This document shows, one piece after another, positions 60,701 through 63,960 of a stretch of DNA of 64,000 nt. Source of the DNA: Nematopogon swammerdamellus (lineage: Eukaryota; Arthropoda; Insecta; Lepidoptera; Adelidae); the NCBI GenBank assembly GCA_946902875.1, contig OX336350.1, positions 19,644,048 to 19,708,047 of the forward strand, in the 5' to 3' direction. Every line of letters starts with the position of its first letter. Position 1 is the stretch's first letter. The notes below the pieces were generated by a model. It was given only the letters and a program-made list of their open reading frames with translations, was not told the DNA's origin and made no database searches. The translations under genes were made by a program, and so were the position numbers.

Positions 60701-61011
60701 ACTGCAGTTCAGAAAAGTCTTCGGGGTTTTTGTGTAGATATAGACACTCGAAGCGCTGCTGTACATAGGTAGCTGAAATGCAGCATTAGATAAAACTGTA
60801 TAATCTTGTGCAGGTGGAAAAGCTGCGGTCGCAGGTGGGCGCGCAAGAGAGCGCGGCGGCCGAGACGGAGGCGGAGGTGGCGGCGCGGCGCGCGGCGGCG
60901 GCGACGCTGCGCGAGCGCGAGCGCTCCCTGCAGGACGACGTGCGCCGGCACGAGGCCGAGGCGGAGACGCTCAACTCCCGGCTGCGGCGGCTCGTGCTCA
61001 ACATCAGCCAG
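18755..61011 (+). CDS. EPS15: EPS15 endocytic adaptor (3' end outside window)
   Basis: Twelve in-phase exons: 18755-18781, 19367-19411, 20841-20975, 23982-24080, 24805-24969, 26796-26906, 27316-27573, 29031-29224, 30387-30591, 56283-56444, 59040-59129, 60814-61011 (or to 63456, see the array entry). The protein starts MAALPSPTQ. Three EH domains: about 10-102, 128-215 and 296-390, with the NPF-pocket Trp in KIWDLSD, KIWDLAD and HIWGLCD, and canonical calcium loops [13 protein letters not shown] (EH2) and [13 protein letters not shown] (EH3). A Pro-rich linker lies between EH2 and EH3; charged coiled coil starts at about residue 420. Known role: clathrin-mediated endocytosis, binding NPF proteins, oligomerising via the coiled coil. 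The AP-2-binding DPF region and ubiquitin-interacting motifs expected downstream are not in the window. Intron 9 is 25.7 kb and holds a complete antisense gene. The related intersectin and REPS families fit less well. Confidence 0.92.
19600..19900. repeat. Interspersed repeat (second copy of 4545 family)
   Basis: Shares the caaaacaagtgaggat/cacttatatagaagcac blocks, the ttttctaaccta block and the TGACAGCTGTCA end with 4545-4930. Uninterrupted here. EPS15 intron 2. Confidence 0.5.
19890..20045 (+). repeat. RTE-like LINE 3' end
   Basis: Contains gtgcgtcggcggaaagaatt, ctgaaggccgggaggactgg and atgcccagccgtgaacgc. It aligns with the coding end at 33,115-33,268 with point changes. A downstream block (cacactccgttttcctgttc) recurs at 12,930-12,985. 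Confidence 0.6.
20440..20790 (+). repeat. R2-like (RLE-type) LINE 3' end
   Basis: Aligns with the coding end and 3' untranslated region of the element at 41,440-42,785 (cgaaaacgtaactggaggca, atggatagatagagagaggg, atgggcccggatatgttcgg). 5'-truncated. Confidence 0.7.
21350..21556 (+). repeat. SINE, 5'-truncated
   Basis: Central part and common tail (ggtcggttgaaagggctatt ... tgatgtagccaacagtgtca, then poly-A). Head-to-head neighbour of the reversed copy at 21,583. Confidence 0.65.
21583..21805 (-). repeat. SINE, 5'-truncated
   Basis: Common tail and central part on the - strand, ending at gcggaggtactagcccgggc. Confidence 0.65.
21873..22120. repeat. LINE-associated repeat fragment
   Basis: Contains ctcaggcgcagccaatttca and ggaggtgccagtccggcttg, shared with 50,520-50,585 and partly 49,268-49,325. 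Followed by gtggattgtaggaattgggg, similar to 51,068-51,115. Family not settled; at 50.5 kb it abuts the R2-like 3' end. Confidence 0.45.
22736..22850 (-). repeat. LINE 3'-end repeat (gcaaaggcgga family)
   Basis: Shares aggtgcaaaggcggattta and tacagtcaacctttgaatgt with 53,600-53,840 (same strand) and, reversed, with 23,330-23,534. Confidence 0.5.
22905..22975 (-). repeat. tRNA-like SINE head
   Basis: On the - strand: cttagcttagtggataagcc (A-box-like) and aaggttcgaatccagcgtg (B-box). Degenerate stems; SINE-derived. Confidence 0.5.
23330..23534 (+). repeat. LINE 3'-end repeat with (TATC)n tail
   Basis: Contains atccaaaggttgactgtaag and agtccacctttgcacctta and ends in tatctatctatctatctaaa. The opposite-strand copies are at 22,736 and 53,600. 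Confidence 0.6.
23600..23922 (+). repeat. CR1-like LINE 3' end
   Basis: Encodes [15 protein letters not shown] and [11 protein letters not shown], the C-terminal signature of the CR1-like element at 37,211-39,627. This is followed by an untranslated tail with ctaggctgcctgtctaaaat and an (aaat)n end. It stops about 60 bp before EPS15 exon 4. Confidence 0.8.
24095..24175 (+). repeat. Lepidopteran-type repeat fragment
   Basis: gggttccgtatcccgtacgg, gaccctattactaagcctac and a (tctg/tccg)n tail. It is the terminal block of the longer copy at 26,334-26,735 in reverse order and orientation. Starts 15 bp after the EPS15 exon 4 donor. Confidence 0.55.
24528..24620 (-). repeat. SINE family 2 fragment
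   Basis: Aligns with 28,445-28,570 reversed: ggctacaatttgagcctacc and ttccaaacggtgaagcagca. Confidence 0.55.
24640..24784 (-). repeat. tRNA-like SINE piece and CR1-like tail before exon 5
   Basis: On the - strand, 24,655-24,735 has gaggttcgaatccggacggc (B-box). On the + strand the stretch to 24,784 ends in cttcctgccttaaaacaaat plus (aaat)n, like CR1-type tails elsewhere in the window. It ends 21 bp before EPS15 exon 5. Confidence 0.45.
24980..25310 (+). pseudogene. LINE reverse-transcriptase C-terminal fragment
   Basis: Open stretch with [13 protein letters not shown] and [17 protein letters not shown], the pattern (Sx-C-x2-C..., -E-x-x-x-H-x-L-x-E) seen at the C-terminal end of several APE-type LINE ORF2 proteins. 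It begins within about 15 bp of the EPS15 exon 5 donor and is in frame with that exon. Its 3' end runs into the 161-bp tandem tail. Confidence 0.6.
25311..25712 (+). repeat. Tandem LINE tail, about 161 bp x 2.5
   Basis: The unit begins acaggtactatggggctggc and continues through catagtcgcaaggcgtctaa, (aaataaagataaa) and the ccggctcgaaggaccatgtt block. Starts near 25,311, 25,473 and 25,634. The same unit occurs reversed at 29,395-29,830. Confidence 0.8.
26334..26735 (+). repeat. Interspersed repeat (ggccaagtgcgagtcg family)
   Basis: Starts ccggccaagtgcgagtcgaa with cgcgcaccgagggtcccgta, contains gcgatcagccctcggacaga and a (gacagaca)n run, and ends aatagggtcccgtaccggat. Very common in moth and butterfly genomes. 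EPS15 intron 5. Confidence 0.65.
27247..27302 (+). repeat. Short repeat abutting EPS15 exon 7
   Basis: ctttttctacggagtgattt ... aactattaagtaatctgtga is nearly identical to 12,632-12,686. It runs up to about 13 bp before the exon 7 acceptor and so contributes its pyrimidine/branch region. Confidence 0.55.
27316..27573 (+). other. EPS15: EPS15 exon 7: proline-rich linker
   Basis: In-frame exon of 86 codons. It completes EH2 ([20 protein letters not shown]), then has four RPPS-type repeats ([17 protein letters not shown]), then Pro/His/Gln runs, and ends [11 protein letters not shown]. The PxxP spacing could bind SH3 domains. GC-rich simple-sequence coding; the long open frames on the other strand are shadows of it. 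Confidence 0.85.
27620..27880 (+). repeat. CR1-like LINE 3' end, decayed
   Basis: Encodes remnants of the CR1 C-terminal signature ([24 protein letters not shown]), then an (aataat)n tail. Starts about 45 bp after the EPS15 exon 7 donor. Confidence 0.6.
27890..28060 (+). repeat. 3' part of the 56.6-57.8 kb repeat
   Basis: gctcggatcggctggggtaa, tgtttcccatgggattt, cagctatggggcctcgatct and catgatcactgtactcgcaa match 57,530-57,720. Confidence 0.65.
28445..28745 (+). repeat. SINE family 2
   Basis: acctgctgcttcaccgttcg, aaactgtaggtccgttccct, gtagccgactgggttggtac, then a different tail ending acccataccggattacataa plus poly-A. Copies or parts occur reversed at 24,528 and 45,045-45,270, and the tail alone at 42,905-42,950. 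The middle resembles the main SINE family. Confidence 0.65.
28838..28975 (-). repeat. CR1-like LINE tail, reversed
   Basis: (ttta)n followed by ctgacagctggtgcgtgtat and atttatgagtgcacctgtat; similar to the 3' untranslated end beside 37,080 and to 55,312-55,400. Ends about 55 bp before EPS15 exon 8. Confidence 0.5.
29279..29390 (+). repeat. SINE B-type head fragment
   Basis: gtaccgtgtggggtcggtac, ctctctccgtgcatgtcgta, aaaggcgactaagggataag. Head plus start of a C-type tail; begins 55 bp after the EPS15 exon 8 donor. Confidence 0.7.
29395..29990 (-). repeat. LINE fragment with tandem 161-bp tail, reversed
   Basis: Reverse-complement relative of 24,980-25,712. Three tail units have their agtacctgtt end near 29,470, 29,631 and 29,793, then a decayed coding part to about 29,990 (the region matching [11 protein letters not shown] and LARDGL). 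Confidence 0.75.
30592..30960. other. GC-rich intronic stretch after EPS15 exon 9
   Basis: No recognised gene. Long open frames exist on both strands because of high GC content; none shows a domain or splice logic I could support. Confidence 0.4.
30960..31420 (+). repeat. CR1-like LINE 3' end
   Basis: Encodes [16 protein letters not shown] and [17 protein letters not shown], aligning with the C-terminal end of the 37,211-39,627 element, then an (aaat)-rich tail. Confidence 0.7.
31455..31505 (-). repeat. SINE B-type head fragment
   Basis: gagagatgcagtggggctat then tcttttaaagtaccggcc, the reverse of the B-type head; no tail. Confidence 0.6.
31574..54433 (-). CDS. FAM187-like Ig-domain membrane protein, nested antisense gene
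   Basis: Seven exons on the - strand (highest coordinate first): 54433-54235, 53256-53056, 51605-51393, 47965-47023, 40109-40017, 33851-33696, 31748-31574 (stop). All junctions keep phase; the sum is 1980 nt, 659 aa. Exon 1 gives a signal peptide ([20 protein letters not shown]). Exons 2-3 form a V-like Ig domain (INCTICL, YEWWY, then [10 protein letters not shown]). Exon 4 has [20 protein letters not shown], the W..CxxCG segment between the two Ig domains of FAM187 proteins. Exons 5-6 form a second Ig domain ([29 protein letters not shown]). Exon 7 has CWQGGKLAG and one membrane helix ([14 protein letters not shown]) with a short basic tail. Role unknown; a type I surface protein is expected. 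AATAAA follows the stop at 31,548-31,553 (reverse). Exon 4 contains the 98-bp array, so its extent is the weak point; the exon 3 start could be 51608. Confidence 0.78.
32073..32365 (-). repeat. SINE, B-type head with common tail
   Basis: Poly-T, ctgacacggttggctacatc, ggacggaaaacacaaactat, gcgggttaaaccctaccacc, ttttacgacatacacgggga. Head slightly truncated. Confidence 0.75.
32380..32600 (-). repeat. tRNA-derived SINE
   Basis: On the - strand: gacccaatagcggaattggt and aacgcgctgtgcggctcaga, then ttccaggttcgaatcttggt: A- and B-boxes at tRNA spacing. The tail runs toward 32,400. Confidence 0.55.
33115..33268 (+). pseudogene. RTE-like LINE ORF C-terminal end
   Basis: Open to a natural stop. Encodes [20 protein letters not shown], then [19 protein letters not shown], the ending shared by RTE-clade ORF2 proteins ([17 protein letters not shown]). 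5'-truncated. Other scraps of this family are at 13,168, 15,775, 19,890 and 43,440. Confidence 0.75.
33290..33662 (+). repeat. SINE, A-type (tRNA-box/5S-like) head
   Basis: Full length. Head: caatagctcagtggtgcaga, ggttaagcaacgctgggcgc, attacttggatggctgaccg; then the shared middle and tail, ending tgtcagtttccataaaaaaa. Ends 34 bp from the FAM187 exon 6 donor. Confidence 0.8.
34082..34285 (+). repeat. SINE, 5'-truncated
   Basis: ggttggtaccaccgcacaga ... aatgttgctgacatgaaatg ... aaccgcgacagtttccaaaa. Confidence 0.7.
34560..37024 (-). mobile_element. Dong/R4-like non-LTR retrotransposon, 5'-truncated
   Basis: The coding part is uninterrupted from about 37,022 down to 34,678 (about 780 codons), with no internal stop. 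Reverse transcriptase motifs: [47 protein letters not shown], and the catalytic FYMDD. Then a C-x2-C-x8-H-x4-C zinc knuckle ([18 protein letters not shown]) and a restriction-like endonuclease core ([20 protein letters not shown], the PD...D pattern). Known: this RT-knuckle-RLE order defines the R2/R4 group, and the [19 protein letters not shown] wording is Dong/R4-like. (TAA)n-type sequence lies at both ends (34,545-34,556 and 37,045-37,065). The N-terminal DNA-binding part is missing. Confidence 0.85.
37065..39627 (-). mobile_element. CR1-like non-LTR retrotransposon, 5'-truncated
   Basis: Coding without internal stop from about 39,625 to 37,211 (about 805 codons). The C-terminal part of an APE endonuclease is left ([14 protein letters not shown] with GDFN, and SDHLVL), followed by a full reverse transcriptase: [40 protein letters not shown], catalytic FADDTK, then [16 protein letters not shown] and [11 protein letters not shown] at the C-terminus. 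The 3' untranslated tail ends in (aataat)n, where the Dong-like element is inserted. The first codons of the longer open frame, up to 39,832, belong to an unrelated repeat. Decayed relatives are at 23,600, 27,620, 30,960, 55,312 and 59,327. Confidence 0.85.
39628..39955 (-). repeat. Lepidopteran-type repeat with terminal hairpin
   Basis: Starts at accgacttcaaaaaaaggag then gaggttctcaattcgactgt. It has gaggccgaaggccgagcga in the middle and ends in a long hairpin (aaaaaactatttaaaaaaat at about 39,858 pairing with tttttttaaatagttttttt at about 39,930-39,950). Confidence 0.55.
40147..40531 (+). repeat. SINE, A-type (tRNA-box/5S-like) head, full length
   Basis: Best copy in the window. Head: gcctcgatagctcagtggtg, ggttaagcaacgctgggcgc, agtacttggatgggtgaccg; middle: aaactgtaggtcccttccct, gttgtaggtgatgtagccaa; poly-A end. 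Confidence 0.85.
41440..42785 (+). mobile_element. R2-like (RLE-type) LINE 3' half
   Basis: Open from about 41,455 to the stop at 42,611 (about 385 codons). Lacks the reverse transcriptase, has the C-terminal knuckle [18 protein letters not shown] (C-x2-C-x8-H-x4-C) and a restriction-like endonuclease core ([20 protein letters not shown]). The untranslated region runs to about 42,785 (atgggcccggatatgttcgg). More diverged copies of the 3' end: 20,440 (+) and 50,612 (-). It lies in a FAM187 intron, not in rDNA. Confidence 0.75.
42900..43435. other. Intronic sequence, no gene
   Basis: Holds a family-2 SINE tail (42,905-42,950) and otherwise unremarkable sequence. Confidence 0.4.
43440..43535 (+). 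repeat. RTE-like LINE 3' end with (TGA)n tail
   Basis: ctgccaggtgccgggagaat, ggagaagcatatgtccagca, gtggacggcaacacg, then tgatgatgatgat. Confidence 0.65.
43735..44095 (+). repeat. SINE, B-type head with C-type tail, full length
   Basis: Head: gccggtacttaaaaagaata, gcatctctccccgtacatgt, aaaaggcgactaagggataa; tail: ctcgccacctctcaccttgg, ccgagtcatgcagcaggtgg, gattcagcgtgtgtgatatg. Confidence 0.8.
44371..44446 (+). tRNA. tRNA-like sequence, probably pseudogene or SINE head
   Basis: D-arm gcgtagttggttatcgc, anticodon stem ggc/gcc around agctcaa, perfect T-arm ccaggttcgaatcctgg, and an acceptor with six of seven pairs including wobbles. The anticodon loop lacks the usual T before the anticodon, so identity cannot be assigned. 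No CCA is expected in a nuclear gene. A working tRNA is unlikely. Confidence 0.35.
44698..45020 (-). repeat. SINE, B-type head with common tail, full length
   Basis: ggaaactgacacggttcgct ... ggacggaaaacacaaactat ... gagagatgcagtggggctat, gtaccggccccacacggtac. Confidence 0.85.
45045..45270 (-). repeat. SINE family 2, tail and middle
   Basis: taatccggtatgggtggctg ... atcacctccgagaagataga ... ggctacaatttgagcctacc; reverse of 28,445-28,745. Confidence 0.6.
45455..45600 (+). repeat. Dong/R4-like LINE 3' untranslated end
   Basis: cggtagcttgggctcgcccc, gccgccggtggtggaaactc and the AT-rich end match the 3' end of the element at 34,560-37,024 in reverse orientation. 5'-truncated to about 145 bp. Confidence 0.7.
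45605..46936 (+). pseudogene. APE-type LINE 3' half, two lesions
   Basis: Begins in the reverse transcriptase ([20 protein letters not shown], catalytic LFADDTSI) and continues through [18 protein letters not shown] and [10 protein letters not shown] to the C-terminal region ([20 protein letters not shown], then [13 protein letters not shown]). There is an in-frame TAA at 46,092 and a frameshift between about 46,320 and 46,346. The 3' untranslated region ends in a (gaatct)n tail at 46,913-46,936. CR1/Jockey-group element; clade not settled. Confidence 0.75.
47021..47885 (-). repeat. Tandem array, 98 bp x 9, in FAM187-like exon 4
   Basis: Units start at 47021, 47119, 47217, 47315, 47413, 47511, 47609, 47707 and 47805 with exact 98-bp spacing and very few differences. 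On the - strand each unit repeats the part of exon 4 that encodes the CxxCG segment plus the following 5' splice-site region. 98 is not a multiple of three, so successive units are read in rotating frames, and all three frames are open. Only the distal unit (47,017-47,022) has a consensus donor gtaagc; the others have gtacgc. Whether all nine units are in the mRNA is unknown. Confidence 0.9.
48008..48345 (-). repeat. SINE, B-type head with C-type tail
   Basis: Reverse of 43,735-44,095 with the same modules: cacacgctgaatcccgacaa, cctgctgcatgactcggtgg, ggtggcgagcctgtcgccct, gagagatgcagtggggctat. Preceded by ccgacttaaaaaaaggaggt. Confidence 0.8.
48396..48890. repeat. AT-rich tandem array, about 149 bp x 3.3
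   Basis: The unit starts ccaaacaaatataaaaaaaa and contains atgtataggtgtactatgta and many ataaaaaaa runs. Starts near 48,396, 48,549, 48,698 and 48,846. Confidence 0.8.
48891..49205 (-). repeat. SINE, A-type, head truncated
   Basis: ggaatctgacacggttggct ... cctaccaccta-type middle ... cagcctccaacggtcgagcg, gtcacccatcca. Confidence 0.7.
49648..50026 (+). repeat. SINE, A-type head, diverged
   Basis: gcagcctcggtggtcctcag, agtacttggatgggtgaccg, then middle and tail to atgtagccaaccgtgtcagt plus poly-A. Confidence 0.75.
50040..50340 (+). pseudogene. LINE C-terminal fragment
   Basis: Encodes [36 protein letters not shown] and [18 protein letters not shown]. Typical end of an APE-type LINE protein; a second copy is at 7222-7485. 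Confidence 0.6.
50490..51010 (-). repeat. R2-like (RLE-type) LINE 3' end, reversed
   Basis: 50,612-51,010 is the reverse complement of 42,385-42,780 (cttgcgatggcttcaccgaa, agagcgacttcgctggtagt). Encodes, reversed, [20 protein letters not shown]. 50,490-50,610 carries the ctcaggcgcagccaatttga block, also at 21,930. Confidence 0.7.
51020..51392. other. FAM187-like intron 3, near exon 3
   Basis: Diverged LINE-like debris; no gene or structured element recognised. Confidence 0.4.
51666..52216. repeat. Minisatellite, 21 bp unit x about 26
   Basis: Unit cctcaagtgacacctgaagat. 21 is a multiple of three, so open frames run through on both strands (+: QVTPEDP; -: QVSLEDL). It lies in FAM187-like intron 2, about 60 bp upstream of the exon 3 acceptor on the - strand. 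Confidence 0.9.
52220..52715. other. FAM187-like intron 2 interior
   Basis: AT-rich, no gene recognised. Contains a TIR-like cctgatatgtagaag pattern only by eye. Confidence 0.3.
52719..52989 (+). repeat. SINE, B-type head, internally deleted
   Basis: gtaccgtgtggagccggtac, aaaaggcgactaagggatat, gcccgggttgataccaccgc, then directly aagggaagcactgacgtggc; about 60 bp of the middle is missing. Confidence 0.75.
53600..53840 (-). repeat. LINE 3'-end repeat with (GATA)n
   Basis: tagatagatagatagaaaat, aaggtgcaaaggcggactta, ttacagtcaacctttggatg. Reverse of 23,330-23,534. Confidence 0.6.
53862..54190 (+). repeat. SINE, B-type head with common tail, full length
   Basis: gtaccgtgtggggccggtac ... gtatgtcgtaaaaggcgact ... 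atgtagccaaccgtgtcagt. Ends about 40 bp from the FAM187-like exon 1 donor. Confidence 0.8.
54630..54702 (+). repeat. SINE tail fragment
   Basis: ggtgttatgggctgacatca ... taagtttccataaaaaaaa. Confidence 0.6.
54755..55018 (-). repeat. Interspersed repeat (aaatcggtcca family), reversed
   Basis: Reverse complement of 11,762-12,006, with a (gt)n stretch near 54,800. Confidence 0.6.
55312..55540 (-). repeat. CR1-like LINE 3' end, reversed
   Basis: (ttta)n, then gctctagctgatgtgttcat, long poly-T, then ctaatcggtttttgaaggtg; the reverse encodes a decayed [10 protein letters not shown] signature. Confidence 0.6.
55605..55672 (-). repeat. SINE tail fragment
   Basis: ggaaactgacacggttggtt ... gatatcagcccataacacc. 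Confidence 0.55.
55997..56160. repeat. Two SINE fragments in opposite orientation
   Basis: 55,997-56,075 (-): ggtgaactaggtgccgtgta ... gtcgtgccggctacactgga. 56,088-56,160 (+): ggtgttatgggctgacacca ... gtgtcagtatccataaaaaa. Confidence 0.6.
56160..56265 (+). repeat. CR1-like LINE tail before EPS15 exon 10
   Basis: gtttaactggatttagacgt, cagcctaggctgcctgtcta, then (aaat)n. Nearly identical to 23,850-23,915 before exon 4. Ends about 18 bp before the exon 10 start. Confidence 0.75.
56620..57762 (+). repeat. Unclassified 1.14 kb repeat with ggtctagacc ends
   Basis: No open frame of note, moderate GC. The left end (ggtctagaccaccagg) and right end (gggtggtctagaccc) are inverted. The last 200 bp recurs at 27,890-28,060, so the block or its 3' part is mobile. 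Could be a LINE 3' untranslated region or a non-autonomous element. Confidence 0.5.
57960..58250. repeat. LINE/SINE-tail-like AT-rich sequence
   Basis: caaatcaaaatatatttatt, gcacttgaaattttgtttgc and ccagccaacctttgggttat, then (ta)n-rich sequence. Reversed LINE 3' end is likely. Confidence 0.4.
58270..58767. other. EPS15 intron 10 interior
   Basis: AT-rich; no gene recognised. Confidence 0.3.
58768..58858 (+). repeat. 45 bp direct tandem duplication
   Basis: tgtgtagactccgagcgaag, ctcggtcgcccaggtactct, gtatt, twice in a row. Confidence 0.8.
58860..59030 (-). repeat. CR1-like LINE 3' fragment, reversed
   Basis: tttattccaggcgtccacca, ctcgatttgttaagaagtgc and tgtctagcctgttgttgaat match the reversed C-terminal part of the CR1-like element. 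Ends within 10-15 bp of EPS15 exon 11. Confidence 0.55.
59327..60525 (-). pseudogene. CR1-like LINE fragment, decayed, split by a SINE
   Basis: From 60,525 down: [58 protein letters not shown]; then a SINE at 59,560-59,950; then [20 protein letters not shown]. Several frameshifts. Aligns with the middle of the 37,211-39,627 element. Confidence 0.75.
59560..59950 (-). repeat. SINE, A-type head, full length, nested in LINE
   Basis: Poly-T, ggaaactgactcggttggct ... cggtcagcctccaacggtca ... gcgttgcttaacattcaata, gcaccactgagctatcgagg. Splits the decayed CR1-like copy. Confidence 0.8.
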
Positions 61012-63571
61012 GTGAGCGCGGCGGCCGAGACGGAGGCGGAGGTGGCGGCGCGGCGCGCGGCGGCGGCGACGCTGCGCGAGCGCGAGCGCTCCCTGCAGGA
61101 CGACGTGCGCCGGCACGAGGCCGAGGCGGAGACGCTCAACTCCCGGCTGCGGCGGCTCGTGCTCAACATCAGCCAGGTGAGCGCGGCGGCCGAGACGGAG
61201 GCGGAGGTGGCGGCGCGGCGCGCGGAGGCGGAGACGCTGCGCGAGCGCGAGCGCTCCCTGCAGGACGACGTGCGCCGGCACGAGGCCGAGGCGGAGACGC
61301 TCAACTCCCGGCTGCGGCGGCTCGTGCTCAACATCAGACAGGTGAGCGCGGCGGCCGAGACGGAGGCGGAGGTGGCGGCGCGGCGCGCGGCGGCGGAGAC
61401 GCTGCGCGAGCGCGAGCGCTCCCTGCAGGACGACGTGCGCCGGCACGAGGCCGAGGCGGAGACGCTCAACTCCCGGCTGCGGCGGCTCGTGCTCAACATC
61501 AGCCAGGTGAGCGCGGCGGCCGAGACGGAGGCGGAGGTGGCGGCGCTGCGCGCGGCGGCGGAGACGCTGCGCGAGCGCGAGCGCTCCCTGCAGGACGACG
61601 TGCGCCGGCACGAGGCCGAGGCGGAGACGCTCAACTCCCGGCTGCGGCGGCTCGTGCTCAACATCAGCCAGGTGAGCGCGGCGGCCGAGACGGAGGCGGA
61701 GGTGGCGGCGCGGCGCGCGGCGGCGGAGACGCTGCGCGAGCGCGAGCGCTCCCTGCAGGACGACGTGCGCCGACACGAGGCCGAGGCGGAGACGCTCAAC
61801 TCCCGGCTGCGGCGGCTCGTGCTCAACATCAGCCAGGTGAGCGCGGCGGCCGAGACGGAGGCGGAGGTGGCGGCGCGGCGCGCGGCGGCGGCGACGCTGC
61901 GCGAGCGCGAGCGCTCCCTGCAGGACGACGTGCGCCGACACGAGGCCGAGGCGGAGACGCTCAACTCCCGGCTGCGGCGGCTCGTGCTCAACATCAGCCA
62001 GGTGAGCGCGGCGGCCGAGACGGAGGCGGAGGTGGCGGCGCGGCGCGCCGCGGCGGCGACGCTGCGCGAGCGCGAGCGCTCCCTGCAGGACGACGTGCGC
62101 CGACACGAGGCCGAGGCGGAGACGCTCAATTCCCGGCTGCGGCGGCTCGTGCTCAACATCAGCCAGGTAAGCGCGGCGGCCGAGACGGAGGCGGAGGTGG
62201 CGGCGCGGCGCGCGGCGGCGGAGACGCTGCGCGAGCGCGAGCGCTCCCTGCAGGACGACGTGCGCCGGCACGAGGCCGAGGCGGAGACGCTCAACTCCCG
62301 GCTGCGGCGGCTCGTGCTCAACATCAGCCAGGTGAGCGCGGCGGCCGAGACGGAGGCGGAGGTGGCGGCGGAGACGCTGCGCGAGCGCGAGCGCTCCCTG
62401 CAGGACGACGTGCGCCGGCACGAGGCCGAGGCGGAGACGCTCAACTCCCGGCTGCGGCGGCTCGTGCTCAACATCAGCCAGGTGAGCGCGCCGGCCGAGA
62501 CGGAGGCGGAGGTGGCGGCGCGGCGCGCGGCGGCGGAGACGCTGCGCGAGCGCGAGCGCTCCCTGCAGGACGACGTGCGCCGGCACGAGGCCGAGGCGGA
62601 GATGCTCAACTCCCGGCTGCGGCGGCTCGTGCTCAACATCAGCCAGGTGAGCGCGGCGGCCGAGACGGAGGCGGAGGTGGCGGCGCGGCGCGCGGCGGCG
62701 GCGACGCTGCGCGAGCGCGAGCGCTCCCTGCAGGACGACGTGCGCCGACACGAGGCCGAGGCGGAGACGCTCAATTCCCGGCTGCGGCGGCTCGTGCTCA
62801 ACATCAGCCAGGTGAGCGCGGCGGCCGAGACGGAGGCGGAGGTGGCGGCGCGGCGCGCGGCGGCGGAGACGCTGCGCGAGCGCGAGCGCTCCCTGCAGGA
62901 CGACGTGCGCCGGCACGAGGCCGAGGCGGAGACGCTCAACTCCCGGCTGCGGCGGCTCGTGCTCAACATCAGCCAGGTGAGCGCGGCGGCCGAGACGGAG
63001 GCGGAGGTGGCGGCGGAGACGCTGCGCGAGCGCGAGCGCTCCCTGCAGGACGACGTGCGCCGGCACGAGGCCGAGGCGGAGACGCTCAACTCCCGGCTGC
63101 GGCGGCTCGTGCTCAACATCAGCCAGGTGAGCGCGCCGGCCGAGACGGAGGCGGAGGTGGCGGCGCGGCGCGCGGCGGCGGAGACGCTGCGCGAGCGCGA
63201 GCGCTCCCTGCAGGACGACGTGCGCCGGCACGAGGCCGAGGCGGAGACGCTCAACTCCCGGCTGCGGCGGCTCGTGCTCAACATCAGCCAGGTGAGCGCG
63301 GCGGCCGAGACGGAGGCGGAGGTGGCGGCGCGGCGCGCGGCGGCGGAGACGCTGCGCGAGCGCGAGCGCTCCCTGCAGGACGACGTGCGCCGGCACGAGG
63401 CCGAGGCGGAGATGCTCAACTCCCGGCTGCGGCGGCTCGTGCTCAACATCAGCCAGGTGAGTGCGGCGGCCGAGACGGAGGCGGAGGTGGCGGCGCGATG
63501 CGCGGCGGCGGCGACGCTGCGCGTGCGCGGCAAGAGGCCGAGGCGGAGACGCTCAAATCCCGGCTGCGGTG
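60847..63571 (+). repeat. EPS15: Tandem array of EPS15 exon 12, 165 bp x 16 plus a partial unit
   Basis: Unit 1 is the 3' part of exon 12. Units then start at 61012, 61177, 61342, 61507, 61672, 61837, 62002, 62167, 62332, 62482, 62647, 62812, 62977, 63127, 63292 and 63457. Units 10 and 14 are 150 bp (15 bp deleted); unit 17 is degenerate. All units stay in frame, so the exon could run to 63,456 (881 codons) as a very long coiled coil ([33 protein letters not shown]). Each unit ends CAG|GTGAGC; the boundary at 62,167 is GTAAGC and the last, at 63,457, is GTGAGT, the best donor. If the first donor (61,012) is used, the rest is intronic. Confidence 0.9.
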
Positions 63572-63597
63572 AATGATTGTAATTTTCTATTTAACAA

Positions 63598-63648
63598 TCT
63601 ATAGCGACAGTCGACTGTCTGCACCACTGAGCTATCGAGGCTGACAAA
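63598..63648 (-). repeat. SINE A-type head fragment
   Basis: tatagcgacagtcgactgtc, gcaccactgagctatcgagg; head only. Confidence 0.6.
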
Positions 63649-63819
63649 TTACCTTGTGCTACAGACTGCTTGCTGGTTGGGCTTCGTAGATTTTGCTGTG
63701 GAACATATTATAGACTTTGGTTTGTTTTAACATAAAGTTGCTACAAATCGGAACTTTCGTACCTTTGAAGTTGCATTTCGTTCGGCCATGTTCTAGTTTG
63801 ACAGAAGGGGACGCTGTAA

Positions 63820-63960
63820 CCTTTGACTTGACTGTAACCTTGGACTTGTGTCCTACTGTAACCTTTGACTTGTGTCCTACTGTAACCTTTGACTTGTTTC
63901 CTACTGTAACCATTGATTTTTTGTCCTTCTGTAACTTTTGACTTGTGCTCTTCTGTATGT
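63820..63960 (+). repeat. Minisatellite, about 24 bp x 5-6
   Basis: Unit ctgtaacctttgacttgtgt plus ccta, decaying to the right. Confidence 0.75.

Noticed and set aside
60709..63533. Two very long open frames (about 900 codons) on the - strand across the EPS15 array
   Set aside because: The unit is 165 bp, so any stop-free frame in one unit is stop-free in all. The + frame continues a real exon; the - frames have no start context, splice logic or family match.
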